Source of the DNA: Artocarpus heterophyllus | Taxonomy: Eukaryota > Streptophyta > Magnoliopsida > Rosales > Moraceae | Reading direction: 5' to 3' | Assembly (NCBI GenBank): GCA_025403435.1 | Contig: CM046330.1 | Coordinates: forward strand, 25,793,507 to 25,857,506 | DNA length: 64,000 nt | In this document: one piece after another, positions 22,318-34,330 of the stretch | How the letters are laid out: every line of letters begins with the position of its first letter | Numbering within the stretch: the stretch's first letter is position 1 | Program-made: the position numbers and the translations under genes | The notes under the pieces: generated by a model | What the model was told of the DNA's origin: nothing | The model's input: only the letters and a program-made list of their open reading frames with translations | Databases searched by the model: none

Positions 22318-25068
22318 TGTAACGCCCCTATGTAGGGGTTAGCAGTATTTAATAAATAAAAATAATTTTAAAATCAATATTATTTAAATCAATTAAACAA
22401 TGCCCATGGGTCTTTAAACAAAAATAAAAATAAACGTTTAAATACAAACCATAGTTTTTAGTGTAGCACCAAATATATATAGTACAGTCATCATCACCAT
22501 AGTACAATTCTCAAATAACTTAACACAACCATCATAAAAAAAATAATACAAATCTTACATGTTCTAGACAAGTTACAAATAAGCAAGATCTTCTAGCACA
22601 AAAACAGCAGGGTTGTTGTTGCCTATTCCTCTTCAGATATGTTGCATTGAGTTCCACCTAAGAGATGAAGATATGATAAGGATGAGCATCGACATGCCCA
22701 GTAGGGAAAATCATGACTTACCTTATGGTTTATCCATTACCACATTAAAACTGCATGGTTAGTTAAGTTATGTCATACTCCAGATTATGAGGTTTATTAT
22801 GATCACATATCGTGGATACCATAGTTAATCATTACCAAGTTTCATAATTATAAATTTATACAAATATTACCATTCATCATTGTTCCTAGGTATCCATATT
22901 AAATAGAGTATCACTCAACTCATCGAAACCCAAATGGGCCCGTTTGGCCACCCTCTAAACATTCTAAGAGTGTTCCGGTGAGGGAACATTAAGCCCCGAG
23001 TCCTCACCAAGTCGATTCATGTATAGTGTGTTCTGGGACTTTCGACCAAAGGAAGCGTCATCACCTTCCCCCTATTTTAACTTTTAGGGTATTCATGCCC
23101 AAGGACGTAACCGCTGCCCTTTTCACATCTTACCATTCCTCTATATTCAATTTTATTTATAAAGTCAATTTTTCTAACCATGCTTCTCAATTTATAACAT
23201 ATGTCAAATCATTATGTTTCTCGCAGTACAATATACATATGTTACAACATAAAACAACCAAATTTTAATTTACCAAAACCTTACAAAAGATGAGTAATAG
23301 AATCCCTACCTTCTAAGTTTATCAACAATCTTTTAATCTCGGAATTAATTAACGTTAGCTACACACATCCTTGACCCTAAGGCATGCATAAGGATAATTA
23401 AAACTAAAGTACAACATATAACCACATCCACAAATGAATTATGTGTAAACCCATCTTACTAGTGTGCCATTCAAGTTTTTATGCAACTCTCTTTTAAATA
23501 CCAAAGTAAACAATTTTTGTCTTAAACACAATAAAAAATATATGCAAGTAATTTATATGTTTTAGTCTCTAATAAGATTCATAAATCACTTAGGATAGTG
23601 TTGGAAAGGTTGCAAGACATTAAGGAATTAGAAAGTGAGCAAAGTTGGGTTCTTGGTTCAGGTTAACAGCTGGTATACCATGGCAAACTGGCTGTATACT
23701 TTTGCAAAAAGGCAGGTTTACTATCTACAATTAACACACGGGTTAACAGGTGGTTTACTTAAGGTGGACGGGTGGTTTACTCCCACTGGCAGGTTTACTA
23801 GTTTCCAAACCAAAAATTGAAAAATTCATAAAAAATAAAATACAACTCCGATTTAGGCTCATGATAGCTCGTTGGAAAACTTAGGATGTCTACTTTTTAA
23901 ATATGCAAACCAATTTACAACATTCATTTTCATTTAACCCCAAAATTTTAAGAAATAGCCATTGCCCATAGAGATATTACAAAGTTCATGGAATGTCATG
24001 TTTTTCTTTAACTCAAAGCATATTATCCTTGTGCAAAATCTCAAAACCATTCCAAAATATGCAACATGCATTATATAATCACAATAAACATATATTCTCA
24101 TGAGTTTTATACCAAAATCATCATCACACCATATCTCTAGCCTTTCTTGCAATTAATGAGGAAAACATGCTTAAGTTTGCTCTTCAAGCTCAAAACATTA
24201 GAACATCAATCTTAAAGTTATGGAACCGGTTTTAAACATTCCTAGCATGCTTGTAATATTGTTATCAAACCAAAATAAAGGTTGGTTATCGGTTTCAACT
24301 CAAGACTCAAGTTTTTGTTCATAATTGCTCAAAGATGCATGTTAACATAATTAGAAATTTGCATGAATTTTGAACACGAAAATTATGCATTAAACATGGA
24401 GAAAACACATACTAAAAACCAAGTTCAGATTAAAGATAACCTACCTCAAAACTCCTTTGAAAAGCACCAAAGTTCAGGTTAAAAAAATCAAGCTTGAATT
24501 GACTCTTAAATGGCTTCAAACATGGCTAGGAATTATTGTTGTCTTGGCTACAAAGAGAGCTTTGTGCCTTGTGTCTTTAGGTAGAAATTGAAGTGAGAAA
24601 GGGAGAGGATGAGAAATTAGAAATGAAGGTGGTGAAGGCTGAATAAAACATACGAAAATAATTGAGAAGGGAGTTTACGGGGAAACTTGTAAGAAGAAAC
24701 AAGGAGCATTAATAGAAAATATCATCATGTCTCCCACAGAGATTTTTAGCAAGCAATACGAACATTATAGAGAGGACAAATGGAGTTAGTTGTGGAAGAA
24801 AATGAAGGAAGCATTAAAAAGGTGTTTGAGAAAATATATCAATGTCTTCTAGCATTAATTCTATGTCTTCTATTAATTGAGGTGAATTAATTCCATGTCT
24901 CCTTTGGAGACTTTGAGAGGAATTGCCAAAGTTGCAATTTTTTTTTTTTTTACAATTAAAACAACAAAGACAAACTTGGTAATTTTCAATACTACAAAAT
25001 TTTAAATTTTAACCTTTTATTCATTAAATTTAACAAAAATCACACCCATTGAAATAACGGGTGTTACA
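22318..25068 (-). mobile_element. Solo LTR D (2,751 bp) with 5-bp target duplication
   Basis: It starts TGTAACGCCCC and ends GGGTGTTACA, with ACATA on both sides (22,313-22,317 and 25,069-25,073). It splits a gag remnant cleanly. Inside there is no coding sequence, primer-binding site or second LTR, so it is best explained as a solo LTR left by LTR-LTR recombination. The - orientation is inferred from similarity to LTR E. It contains a palindrome array (23,661-23,798) and a purine-rich patch near 24,580-24,660. Confidence 0.8.
23661..23798. repeat. Palindrome array of GTAAAC..GGTTTAC type in solo LTR D
   Basis: GTNTAC cores start at 23673, 23694, 23716, 23753, 23775 and 23793 (steps 21, 22, 37, 22, 18). 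Each is preceded by a roughly complementary arm, for example GTTAACAGCTGGTATAC and GTTAACAGGTGGTTTAC. Confidence 0.68.
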
Positions 25069-25150
25069 ACATATGTTCCCCAGAGTAACCAACAAGCGAT
25101 GCTCTGAGAATTTGAAAATTTTGTGCAGGGTGATAAATCATGAAAATTTA
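25069..25150 (+). pseudogene. Ty3/gypsy gag remnant, 3' part
   Basis: Directly after solo LTR D the gag frame resumes: VPQSNQQAML.EFENFVQGD, the expected continuation of ..FETIFHSTY. Recognisable gag ends near 25,150. Confidence 0.65.
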
Positions 25151-25869
25151 GGGGGAAGACAAAACTCAAATCTTGGACTCAAAACTTAAATAAGATTCGA
25201 CTATTAATGCCACCAAATTCCTATTCAAACCCAATTTAAAATTTTGAATCCAAAGAGTCAGTTGAATTTATAAACAAATGCACCCTGAAATATAAAAGTG
25301 ATTCTACTGTGCATTACTAGTTCAAACTATAGAAATGAAGGGGTGCAAAACTTAGAGTTAGGGACTTCAAACCAACCCTAACCACTCATTTAATCTAAAA
25401 TAAGTGAAGCACCCAAGAGAAGTTCAAGTAGTTAGCCTAGTCTAAAATAGGCCAAACTGGGCCAAACCTATCAACCAAACACAGGGTTAGAATGTAAAAA
25501 GCAAAATAGCACACAAATAAAAAAAAGACCCAAAAAAAAACAAAAAGGACAAATTTTTATATATTTATAAGCAACAAGCAAATACATAGCAAATCTTGAC
25601 ATCCGAATTGAACAATAACATGCAACGAAAAGTGTGATCATCCAACAATACAAACTCAAAAACTACAAAAAAAAAAGAAGAAGCTTATACCTATCTTAGT
25701 AGATGTAGAAGGAGCAACATCAACCTGTTCAACAATCTGAACCAAAATGAAAAATAAAAAAAGTAGCAAGACAAAATTGAAATTAAAAAAAGAAAAAGAA
25801 AAAGAGGGCATATTGGGGGTTAATTTCATGGCGGTTGTTGGGGTACGACGGAGGAAGATATTTCCCACC
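25151..25869. other. Unassigned repeat-like sequence
   Basis: A-rich sequence between the gag remnant and copia F. I recognise no gene or domain, and where F starts is unclear. Confidence 0.4.
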
Positions 25870-26797
25870 TGAAATTTTATTAAAAAGTTGAAATACTAGG
25901 TCCTTACTTATAAGAACAAAATCACGAGATTCTACTTGGGGACATGCCATAGTGCATACTTTAATACTTATCCGCATAAGACCAACTATATATTATAAAT
26001 ACTCCCTATTATAACTAATTCCTAGTAAAGCACCAAATATCTGCCATCGAAGAGGATTTGGTAGTATAGGATATGTTCCAATTACTCCACTACAACACAA
26101 TAAGCCTCTAAGGACATGGAAAATTTATGTTTGATTTGAATCCTCATTAATTATTATATATCTCAAACCTTTGACAGGTATCTTCATTGCACGGTTTGTC
26201 AACTATAAGTTTGATAAGACCGTGTTTCTAACATTAGGAGGAAATAAACGATAACTGAAAAAACAAGAAATTTCATGAAATGCCTGATCATTATCTCATT
26301 TTGATCCTTGTACAAATCAACGAAAGCTAGAAGTTCAAAAAATTATGCACTTACAAAAGGTTGTAATCAGTTACCATATGCATTTATTAATGTTAAGAAA
26401 ATGACGAAATTACAAATACTAACCGAAAATGTTTCTGTTCAAATTGATGTCTATACTAGACAAACTACTAATATGCTAGCAAATGAGTATACGCCACACT
26501 GAAAGCATGGTAGACCTATTGGTTCATGGGATAAAAATCCAAGAAAGAAAAAAGGAGCTAAATAATAAGTAAGTTGACACTTCCAAAGTTATTAATACTC
26601 TTAAAGAGCTTATGACAAAAATAGTTAATATAATTGAACAAACAATCTTAAAATAGGTTCATATACTTGAAAACTATGTTAATAAAGATATCTCAATAAG
26701 TTATATTACTTCAGGAAAGAGATGGAATTGAACTAAAATTGTTGTCAATAACATACTTGCATATGCAAGAACTCTTGATATTATGAAAGAAATCGAG

Positions 26798-27078
26798 GAT
26801 CTTGAATTAAAGTTGACTGAATAAATTCGACGTAGAAATGACTGACAAAAATAGAAAGATACAATTTAGGCAGAATTAAATTTACTTAAAAAATGCCAAG
26901 CTATTGGACTTATTATCCTAACACCTGAAGGTGTAAAAGATCTTGAGCCAAAGTTCATTGAAGGATTTCAACGTAGAAATGATTGGCCATAATAGAAAAA
27001 TATGATCCAAACATAATTAAATTTGACTTGAAAAATGCTATCTTTGGACTTCTTATCTTAAGACCTGAAGGTGTAAAA
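26798..27078 (+). repeat. Tandem duplication of about 140 bp inside copia F
   Basis: Units 26798-26938 and 26939-27078 both run from GATCTTGA.. (EIEDLE-type residues) through CGTAGAAATGA to CTGAAGGTGTAAAA. They are diverged, so the duplication is old. Confidence 0.85.
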
Positions 27079-27171
27079 CTTGTAGACTATAAATAGGTGT
27101 TTGTACGAGAATGTAATGAGAAAAATAAAATTGTGATACACAAAGCACAGCTTGTAGCTTCGCACAGAGGA

Positions 27172-27949
27172 ACCCTGATCTCATGTCTAATTTCTCTGTC
27201 CAATTCTCTGTCTATCAAATAAAAGCTTGACACGTAACGTAGATTTAACACCACTACCAAGGGCAATAAGGACATTAAAAGTCTCTCCTCAAAAGTTGTA
27301 ACACATTTGGGATTCTTCTTTTCCTTTACTCTTTCTATCTCTTGGAACCATCAACTATTCTTTCTCTTGGTAATCTCTCTTATCTTTCCGTCTCTGCGCA
27401 TCAAAAACCAAAATATGATTATCTAGAATGGAGAAGTTTATAACAAGGATGAAGAAAGAAGACTGAACAATCGCTTATGATAGTGGTGTGCACCAACTTC
27501 TTTGGCTCCGATTGCTTCAAGTTTTAAGATTTACTCATAATTTAGAAATGAACTTTCTTTCTTACTAATTTGAAAATGAGCCCCTTTTATTTAGTGATAT
27601 GACCTAGGTTTTACATGGAATAAAATCAGTCCATTATATCGTAGATAACCATTATATCGTAGATTGTAAATGTTAATTCCTATGAATGGAGGAGATAATT
27701 ATTGTGAAAAAGGACAATATGCACTTCTGGGTTTTAGAGAGAAAAAGATAAAGAGGAGAGAGAGTGGGTATTTTAGGAGAGAGAGTTATTTTGATTGTTT
27801 TATTAGTTGTTGAACTTTAAGAAAAAAAAATACGTTTACCAAAGAGAGATATGAGAAATGAATGTACGTTATCCTCTGTTAGTGGTATTAAAGCTAGGTG
27901 AATGTGTCAAGGTTCTTTTGATAGGCAGAGGATTTGATAGCGAGATTCG
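27172..27949. mobile_element. Unclassified insertion within copia F
   Basis: The copia RT frame is lost after KAQLVA (about 27,158) and resumes near 27,960 (..EETYYLVVNAITF). The intervening 0.78 kb is flanked by the 8-bp direct repeat ACAGAGGA (27,164-27,171 and 27,950-27,957). No clear inverted ends or coding sequence are visible. Confidence 0.5.
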
Positions 27950-28295
27950 ACAGAGGATTTAGGTTCCTTATAGAAACGGCGTTGATTAGGAGGAGACATA
28001 TTATCTAGTAGTGAATGCAATTACATTTATACGTTTTATTGGCTGGTAAATTTTAAAGGATTGTAAATGTATTTTATGGATGTTATAACAACTTATCTGT
28101 ATGAATCAGTTGATAGTGACATGTACATAAAAGTTCTTAAAAAGCTAAAAATGTATGAACCATGCAATCTAAAGCCTTGGGAAATATATTTGATTAAATT
28201 ATAAAGATCTTTGTATGGATTAAAGTAACCTGAATGCATGTAACATAATTGTCTCGGTGAATATCTTTTAAAGAAAGGATGTTTCAATAATCCAA

Positions 28296-28984
28296 ATTAG
28301 TGACGTAAGAACGGGCTAGCCTGGCCCATATTAGAATTACCTTAGCCCTAGCCTGGCCTGCGGGCCAAGTTTAGGTAGGCCATGTCGGGCCGTGCCGTGG
28401 GTCCTGAATAGGCCGGCCCATCTTGGCCCATCATGGGTTTAGATAGGCCAGCTCATCTAAGCATGCAATTTTTTATTTTTTATTTTTGAATTTTTAAACA
28501 AGTTAACAAATATAAAAGTTTGAATAATCAATGGAATATAAAAAGGGATATTTTATTTACAATTGCCTCATTAAAAACCTTTTCAAGGAAAACCCAGTGG
28601 GACAAAACCTTACTTTTGTTTTTCAAAAGCAAAGTATGCCTAGAAGAAAAAAATAAAGAAATGGAAAGAAAAGAAAAGAAAAGAAAAGAAAAAGAACTTG
28701 CTACGCCAATTGTAACGTGATATGTGAGGCCTTGTCTCAGCTTTGCTTCTTAGAAGAAGCAAAGCATGCCTACAGGCAAAAAAAAAAAAAACCTTGCTAT
28801 GATGTGATGTGTGAGGCCTTTTACTGGAGAAGGTCATACTCAGACATGTTTACCCGTGAATGAACATGAAAAAATATATCTAAATATATATACATAAAAT
28901 TGGGCCATAATGGGCCTTCGAAGGGCTGGCCCGTTGTGGGCATGAATAGGCCTTACATTGGCCGGGACGGGCCGGCCCATTATG
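28296..28984. mobile_element. hAT-like non-autonomous element G, left part
   Basis: It begins ATTAGTGACGTAAGAACGGG and is rich in GGCCCA/TGGGCC words at its end regions, a style common in plant hAT elements. The 8-bp sequence TAATCCAA sits before it (28,288-28,295) and after its right part (48,585-48,592). Copia B interrupts it at TTATG. The terminal inverted repeats are weak. The middle holds an (AAAAG)n-like patch near 28,660-28,692. Confidence 0.62.
28980..28984. other. Target-site duplication of copia B (left copy, TTATG)
   Basis: TTATG precedes the B LTR here and follows the other B LTR at 48,390-48,394, so B inserted intact into element G. Confidence 0.9.
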
Positions 28985-31030
28985 TGTTGGAAACAAAGTG
29001 CGCAGCGAAATTTTTAAAAATTTTCATCAGAGTAATTTTCAAAATACAAGTTTGACATGTTATATGTATAAATTAGACAGATCTTACTAACCTCAGTGTG
29101 CCGAAGAACCTCCGCAACCTGTGTAGAGAAGTAACGTTCCAGAAGAGCCTCAACCAATTGGTCTTCTTTGCTATTCTCTATCCACAACCAGAGTGAGTGT
29201 GGGCTCACACGTACAGCTCTTCCACCGGTGACTCTCCTTCCAACCAATAGAGAGAACCCAAAGCTAGTGCTCGTGATTTGTGAATAAAAGCTCCCAGGGA
29301 GTTTTCAGATGCTCACTAGAAGAGTATCACTCTTAATCTCTCAAATTGATCTCTATTGATCTGAGTAAATCATGAGACTCACTCCCTTTATATAGCTATT
29401 GGTCCTGGGGTCAGTCCATATAAGATTAGGTCTCAAAAACTCGAAACAGAATCAAATTCGGATCAATATCTGATAAGATCCTCATGAAAACGCGTAATCT
29501 TATCTCCCGCTGATCGGTAGGCCGAACATTCTGATCCGCAGGCCGATCAGGCCAGTTCGGTAGGCCAACACGTCATCCGGCAGGCCAAACTCTCGAGAAA
29601 AAATCTTCACGAATCTTTTATTTTCCACCCGAGATTCTAAAGGATAAAGTCTCAGTTTTGATTCAAATAACCCAATAGAGAAGTTATCTGATCAAAACAA
29701 ACTTTATCAAGATAATCTCTAAGAAAATAAATCAATTCACAATAATTCTACAAGTTTATCTTGTTCTAATTTGTCCAAAATTAAAACAACTGATAAACAG
29801 ACAAGAATTATCTGATCGCAATAATTCAACAAGTTTATCTTGAACTAATTTCTTACAAAATTAATTCAACCAATAAACATACATGAATTATTTGATTCTT
29901 ACAAATTTTAAACCAATCTGATAAATCCGACATAAGTCACCAATTATTGGAAAAGCACGCCGTGTCATTACAGGATTTTGTGAGCTAGCAAAGGAGACCA
30001 AAATGGACCTATAAAGTTCAAGCTCATGATAATTATGAAACCCAATATCCCAGATATACATTTCACAATTATCAACCCAACGCTACTCCACTAAAAGCTT
30101 GAAGCTGCACTCTCGAACTTTATAGAATTACGAAGCTCATGTAGCTAAGTCTCCATGACATATCATAGTGTATCGCATCCCTATATGATCATCCATAATC
30201 AGCTTAAGGACAAGTTTTGTCTTACCTTCTCGATTATTTTTTTTATCTTACATTCCATTGTCTCACCATTAGAAAACTTACCATCCAAAGATTGTATACC
30301 ATTCAGTTACACCTATGTATCCAAATGGTTGAGCGCTCCAGTTTTCCAATTACAGGACAACGCATATAAGAGGATATCATTACTCCTAAAGAGGAGCTAT
30401 GGATTCCATATCTATGAATAACAAGTCTACGCTATCAAGAGTCATGCCTCCAACGTACCGGCATGCATACCACTATAGAGATGTGGGAGTCACCCATTGG
30501 TATATCAAAAGACACAAGTCGAGACAACGGGCCCACTATTCATCTCAGGATTAAGATACAATACAAATGACTGTCTAAAGTGAATCAATTTGCCAAGACA
30601 GAATTATTAATCCAAATCAATTCACTTTATGTCCCGATCCAATACATCGTCACCTATGACAACGCACCAATGTTTCTATTCACGGAGTCCAACTCCGATG
30701 GCCAAGACAAACCATCTCCCATAAGGGATATAGACAACATAACAATCATTACATGAATAAAGCGCCCAACTTTATTCCCTCAATCACAGATCATATGTTT
30801 TTAGACCATCACCTTAAGAATCATGTCTTCCGCATAATCAGTCCATCATATGCTCAATTCTTAAGGTTTAGACTGACAGTCTCAGACTACTGTTTGCTTA
30901 TCATACATTCAATAAGTATGAACGTAAAGAGGATAAGATTTGGCATATATAAATGAATAAATTCTTTATTGATAAAAATGTCTCCAAAAATGTATTACAT
31001 TTTTACTCCTTAGGGCATACATGTCTAACA
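28985..31030 (-). mobile_element. Copia B 3' LTR
   Basis: This LTR runs TGTTGGAAAC..GTCTAACA on the + strand (2,046 bp). Its reverse complement matches the LTRs of element A. It carries four palindrome units at 29,512-29,590. It is 23 bp longer than its partner at 46,367-48,389, largely because the partner lacks one palindrome unit. Confidence 0.93.
29512..29590. repeat. Four-unit palindrome array in B 3' LTR
   Basis: Units at 29512, 29533, 29555 and 29575, for example GATCGGTAGGCCGAAC and GTTCGGTAGGCCAACA. The spacing is 20-22 bp. Confidence 0.88.
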
Positions 31031-32690
31031 ATCTCCCACTTGCACTAAGTGAGTAAATACAGCAAATTTTGCATCCCCACAGCTTCCACATGCTTCTCGA
31101 AGACTCTCCCAGTAAGTGTCTTCGTAAATGGATCAGCTAAATTGCCCTCTGACGCGATCTTGCACACCGTGACATGCCCGCCCTCAACGAAGTCCTTTAT
31201 CACATGATACTTTCGATCAATATGCTTACTCTTCTTGTGAAATCTTGGCTCCTTAGCATTAGCTACCGCCGCACTGTTATCACAGTATAGCGATACCACT
31301 TTATCCATACCAGGAACTACCTCAAGATCCCAAGGAACTTGCAGAGCCACTCTGCTTCTTTCGAAGCATCACTAGCTGCCACATACTCGGCCTCCATCAT
31401 TGAATCCGAAGTGCAATCTTGCTTCGCACTTCTCCAACTGATGGCACTGCCACCCAGAGTAAACACAAACCCCGAAGTCGATTTCCTAGAATCCAGACAT
31501 GATTGAAAATCCGAATCAGTATATCCTAGAGGAGTCAAGTCCTCACCCGAATACATAAGCATATACCCTCGAGTCCTTCTCAGGTACTTGAAAATATGCT
31601 TTATCGCAACCCAATGGTTCGGTCCCGGATCCACCTGAAATCGACTTACAATCCCGACCGCATAGCTAATATATGGTCGAGTGCAAAGCATGGCATACAT
31701 GAGACTGCCCACTGCCGAAGCATAAGGCACCATCTTCATGTATTCTCTTTCTTCATAAGATTTTGGAGAGTCTTTCTCAGAAAGAGTAATTCCAGACCGA
31801 GATGGCTGTCCACCTTTCTTGGAATCCTGCATTGCAAACCTCTTGAGAATTTTATCTATGTAGCCGGCCTGTGACAAAGCTATCATTTTGTTCTTCCTAT
31901 CCTGAAAGATCTGGATACTGAGAACAAAATTAGCCTCACCTAAGTCCTTCATATCAAACTACTTGGTCAACCATAATTTGACCGATGACAACGCCCCAAC
32001 GTCATTGCCAATTAGCAGAATGTCATCTACATAGAGTAGTAGAAAAACCACCTTCCCATCCTTATATGTTTGTAAACACATGGTTCATCCACATTTTGTG
32101 AGAACCCATAAGTCTTGATCACTTGATCAAATCTTATGTTCCAAGAACGAGAAGCCTACTTAAGTCCATAAATAGACTTAAGCAGCTTACAAACCTTACC
32201 CTCTTGACCCGTGACCTTGAACCCATCTGGTTGTTCCATATAAATGGACTCATCAAGATAGCCATTCAGAAAAGCCGTCTTGACATCCATCTGCCAAATC
32301 TCGTAGTCGAGAGTGACAGCTATGGACAAGAGAATCTGAATGGACTTAAGCATGGCTACAGGCGAAAAGGTTTCCTTATAATCGATTCATTCCATTTGCG
32401 TATAACCCTTAGCTACCAGTTTAGCCTTAAAGGTTTCAACCTTTCCATCCACTCCTCTTTTCCTCTTGTAGATCCACTTACACCCTATGGGTTTTACCCC
32501 TTCAGGAAGATCCACAAGCTCCCAAACCCGATTAGTCTCCATAGACTTCATCTCTATGTTCATGGCCTCTGTCCAAAGTCTTGAATCAACATCCTCCATG
32601 GCTTCTGCGTAAGTATAAGGATCCCTGTCATGTTCATCTAGTTCAGCCAAGAAAGCCTCCCCATTGAACATATACCTCTTAGGTTGACGC
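31031..32690 (-). pseudogene. Copia B pol, 3' part (RT end and RNase H)
   Basis: On the - strand the frames match the end of the A polyprotein: [56 protein letters not shown] (RT), [17 protein letters not shown], then RNase H ([49 protein letters not shown]). Several stops and frame changes break it. It joins the rest of B (42,399 onward) across element A. Confidence 0.92.
32686..32690. other. Target-site duplication of copia A (left copy, GACGC)
   Basis: GACGC precedes the A 5' LTR and also follows its 3' LTR (42,399-42,403). Removing A with one copy restores continuous B sequence. Confidence 0.95.
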
Positions 32691-34126
32691 TGTTAGACAT
32701 GTATGCTCTAAGGAGTAAAAATGTAATACGTTTTTGGAGACATTTTTATCAATAAAGAATTTATTCGTCTATATATACCAAATATTGTCCTCTTTACGTT
32801 CGTATTTGTTGAATGTATGATAAGCAAACAATAGTCTGAGACTGTCAGTCTAAACCTTAAGAGTTGGGCATATGATGGGATGATTATGCGGTAGACACGA
32901 CTCTTAAGGTGATGGTCTAAAATATATGATCCGCAATCGAGGGAATAAAGTTGGGCGCTTTATTCATGTAAAGATTGTTATGTTGTCTATATCCCTTTTG
33001 GGAGACGGTTTGTCTTGGCCATCGGAGTTGGACTCCGTGAATAGAAACATTGGCGCGTTGTCATAGGTGACGATGTGTTGGATCGGGACATAAAATGAAT
33101 TGATTTGGATTAATAATTCTATCTTGGCAAATCGATTCACTTTAGACAATCATTTGTATTGTATCTTAATCCTGAGATGAATAATGGGCCCGTTGTCTCG
33201 ATTTGTGTCTTTTGATGTACCAATGGGTGACTCCCACATCTCTATAGTGGCATGCATGCCGGTACGTTGGAGGCATGACTCTTGATAGCGTAGACTTGTT
33301 ATTCATAGATATGGAATCCATAGCTCCTCTTTAGGAGTAATGATATCCTCTTATATGCGTTGTCCTGTAATTGGAAAACTGGAGCGCTCAACCATTTGGA
33401 TACATAGGTGTAACCGAATGGTATACTATCTTTGGATGGTAAGTTTTCTAATGGTGAGACAATGGAACGTAAGATAAAAATAATCGGGAAGGTAAGACAG
33501 AACTTGTCCTTAAGCCGATTATGGATGATCATATGGGGATGCGATACACTATGATATGTCATGGAGACTTAGCTACACGAGCTTCGTAATTCTATAAAGT
33601 TCGAGAGTGCAGCTCCAAGCTTTTAGTGGAGTAGCGTTGGAGTTGATAATTGTGAAATGTATATCTGGGATATTGGGTTTCATAATTATCATGAGCTTGA
33701 ACTTTATAGGTCCATTTTGGTCCCCTTTGCTAGCTCACAAAATCCTGTAACGACACGGCGTGCTTTTCCAATAATTGGTGACTTATGTCGGATTTATCAG
33801 ATTGGTTTAAAATTTATAAGAATCAAATAATTCATGTCTGTTTATCGGTTGAATTAATTATGTAAGAAATTAATTCAAGATGAACTTGTTGAATTATGGC
33901 GTTCGGATAATTCTTGTCTGTTTATCGGTTGTTTTAATTTTGGACAATTAGAACAAGATAAACTTGTAGAATTATTGTGAATTGATTTATTTTCTTAGAG
34001 ATTATCTTGATAAAGTTTGTTTTGATCAGATATCTTTTCTATTGGGCTATTTGAATCAAAACTGAGACTTTATCCTTTAGAATCTCGGGTGGAAAATAAA
34101 AGATTCGCGGAGATTTTTTCTCGGCA

Positions 34127-34206
34127 GTTCGGCATGCCGGATGACGTGTTCGGCCTGCCGAACTGGCAAGTTCGGCCTGCCTATCTCACAGTTCGGCATG
34201 CCGACC
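34127..34206. promoter_or_regulatory. Four-unit 21-22 bp palindrome array upstream of the A LTR TATA box
   Basis: Units at 34127 (GTTCGGCATGCCGGAT), 34148 (GTTCGGCCTGCCGAAC, perfect arms), 34170 and 34191, with steps of 21, 22 and 21 bp. The last unit ends 117 bp before TATAAAA. Position and helical phasing suggest a cis-regulatory role; this is inference. Confidence 0.85.
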
Positions 34207-34323
34207 GCGACAGTTAAGATTACGCGTTTTTCACGCGTATCTTATCAGATATTGATCCGAACTTGATTCTGTTTCGATTTTTGAGACCTAATCTGATATG
34301 GACTGACCCCAAGGACCAATAGG

Positions 34324-34330
34324 TATAAAA
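34324..34330 (+). promoter_or_regulatory. TATA box of copia A 5' LTR
   Basis: TATAAAA in the context AGGTATAAAAAGGG, the only strong TATA in the 3' third of the LTR. An identical copy lies in the 3' LTR (about 41,998-42,004). Confidence 0.75.

Larger units (their letters stand above)
25870..28295 (+). mobile_element. Old Ty1/copia element F, first part (integrase end and RT start)
   Basis: Integrase C-terminal sequence is readable through many stops: STWGH-like LGTCHSAYFN, FGSIGYVPITPLQ and YLKPLTGIFIARFVNYKFDKTVF. Next comes GRPIG.DKNPRKKK near 26,510-26,560, KRWNWTKIVVNNI, and the start of RT (LTPEGVK, KAQLVA, SVDSDMYIKVLKKLKM, RSLYGLK, GEYLLKKG). It stops at ..NN at 28,295, where the hAT-like element G begins, and resumes at 48,593. 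It has an internal tandem duplication (26,798-27,078) and a foreign insert (about 27,172-27,949). Confidence 0.8.
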
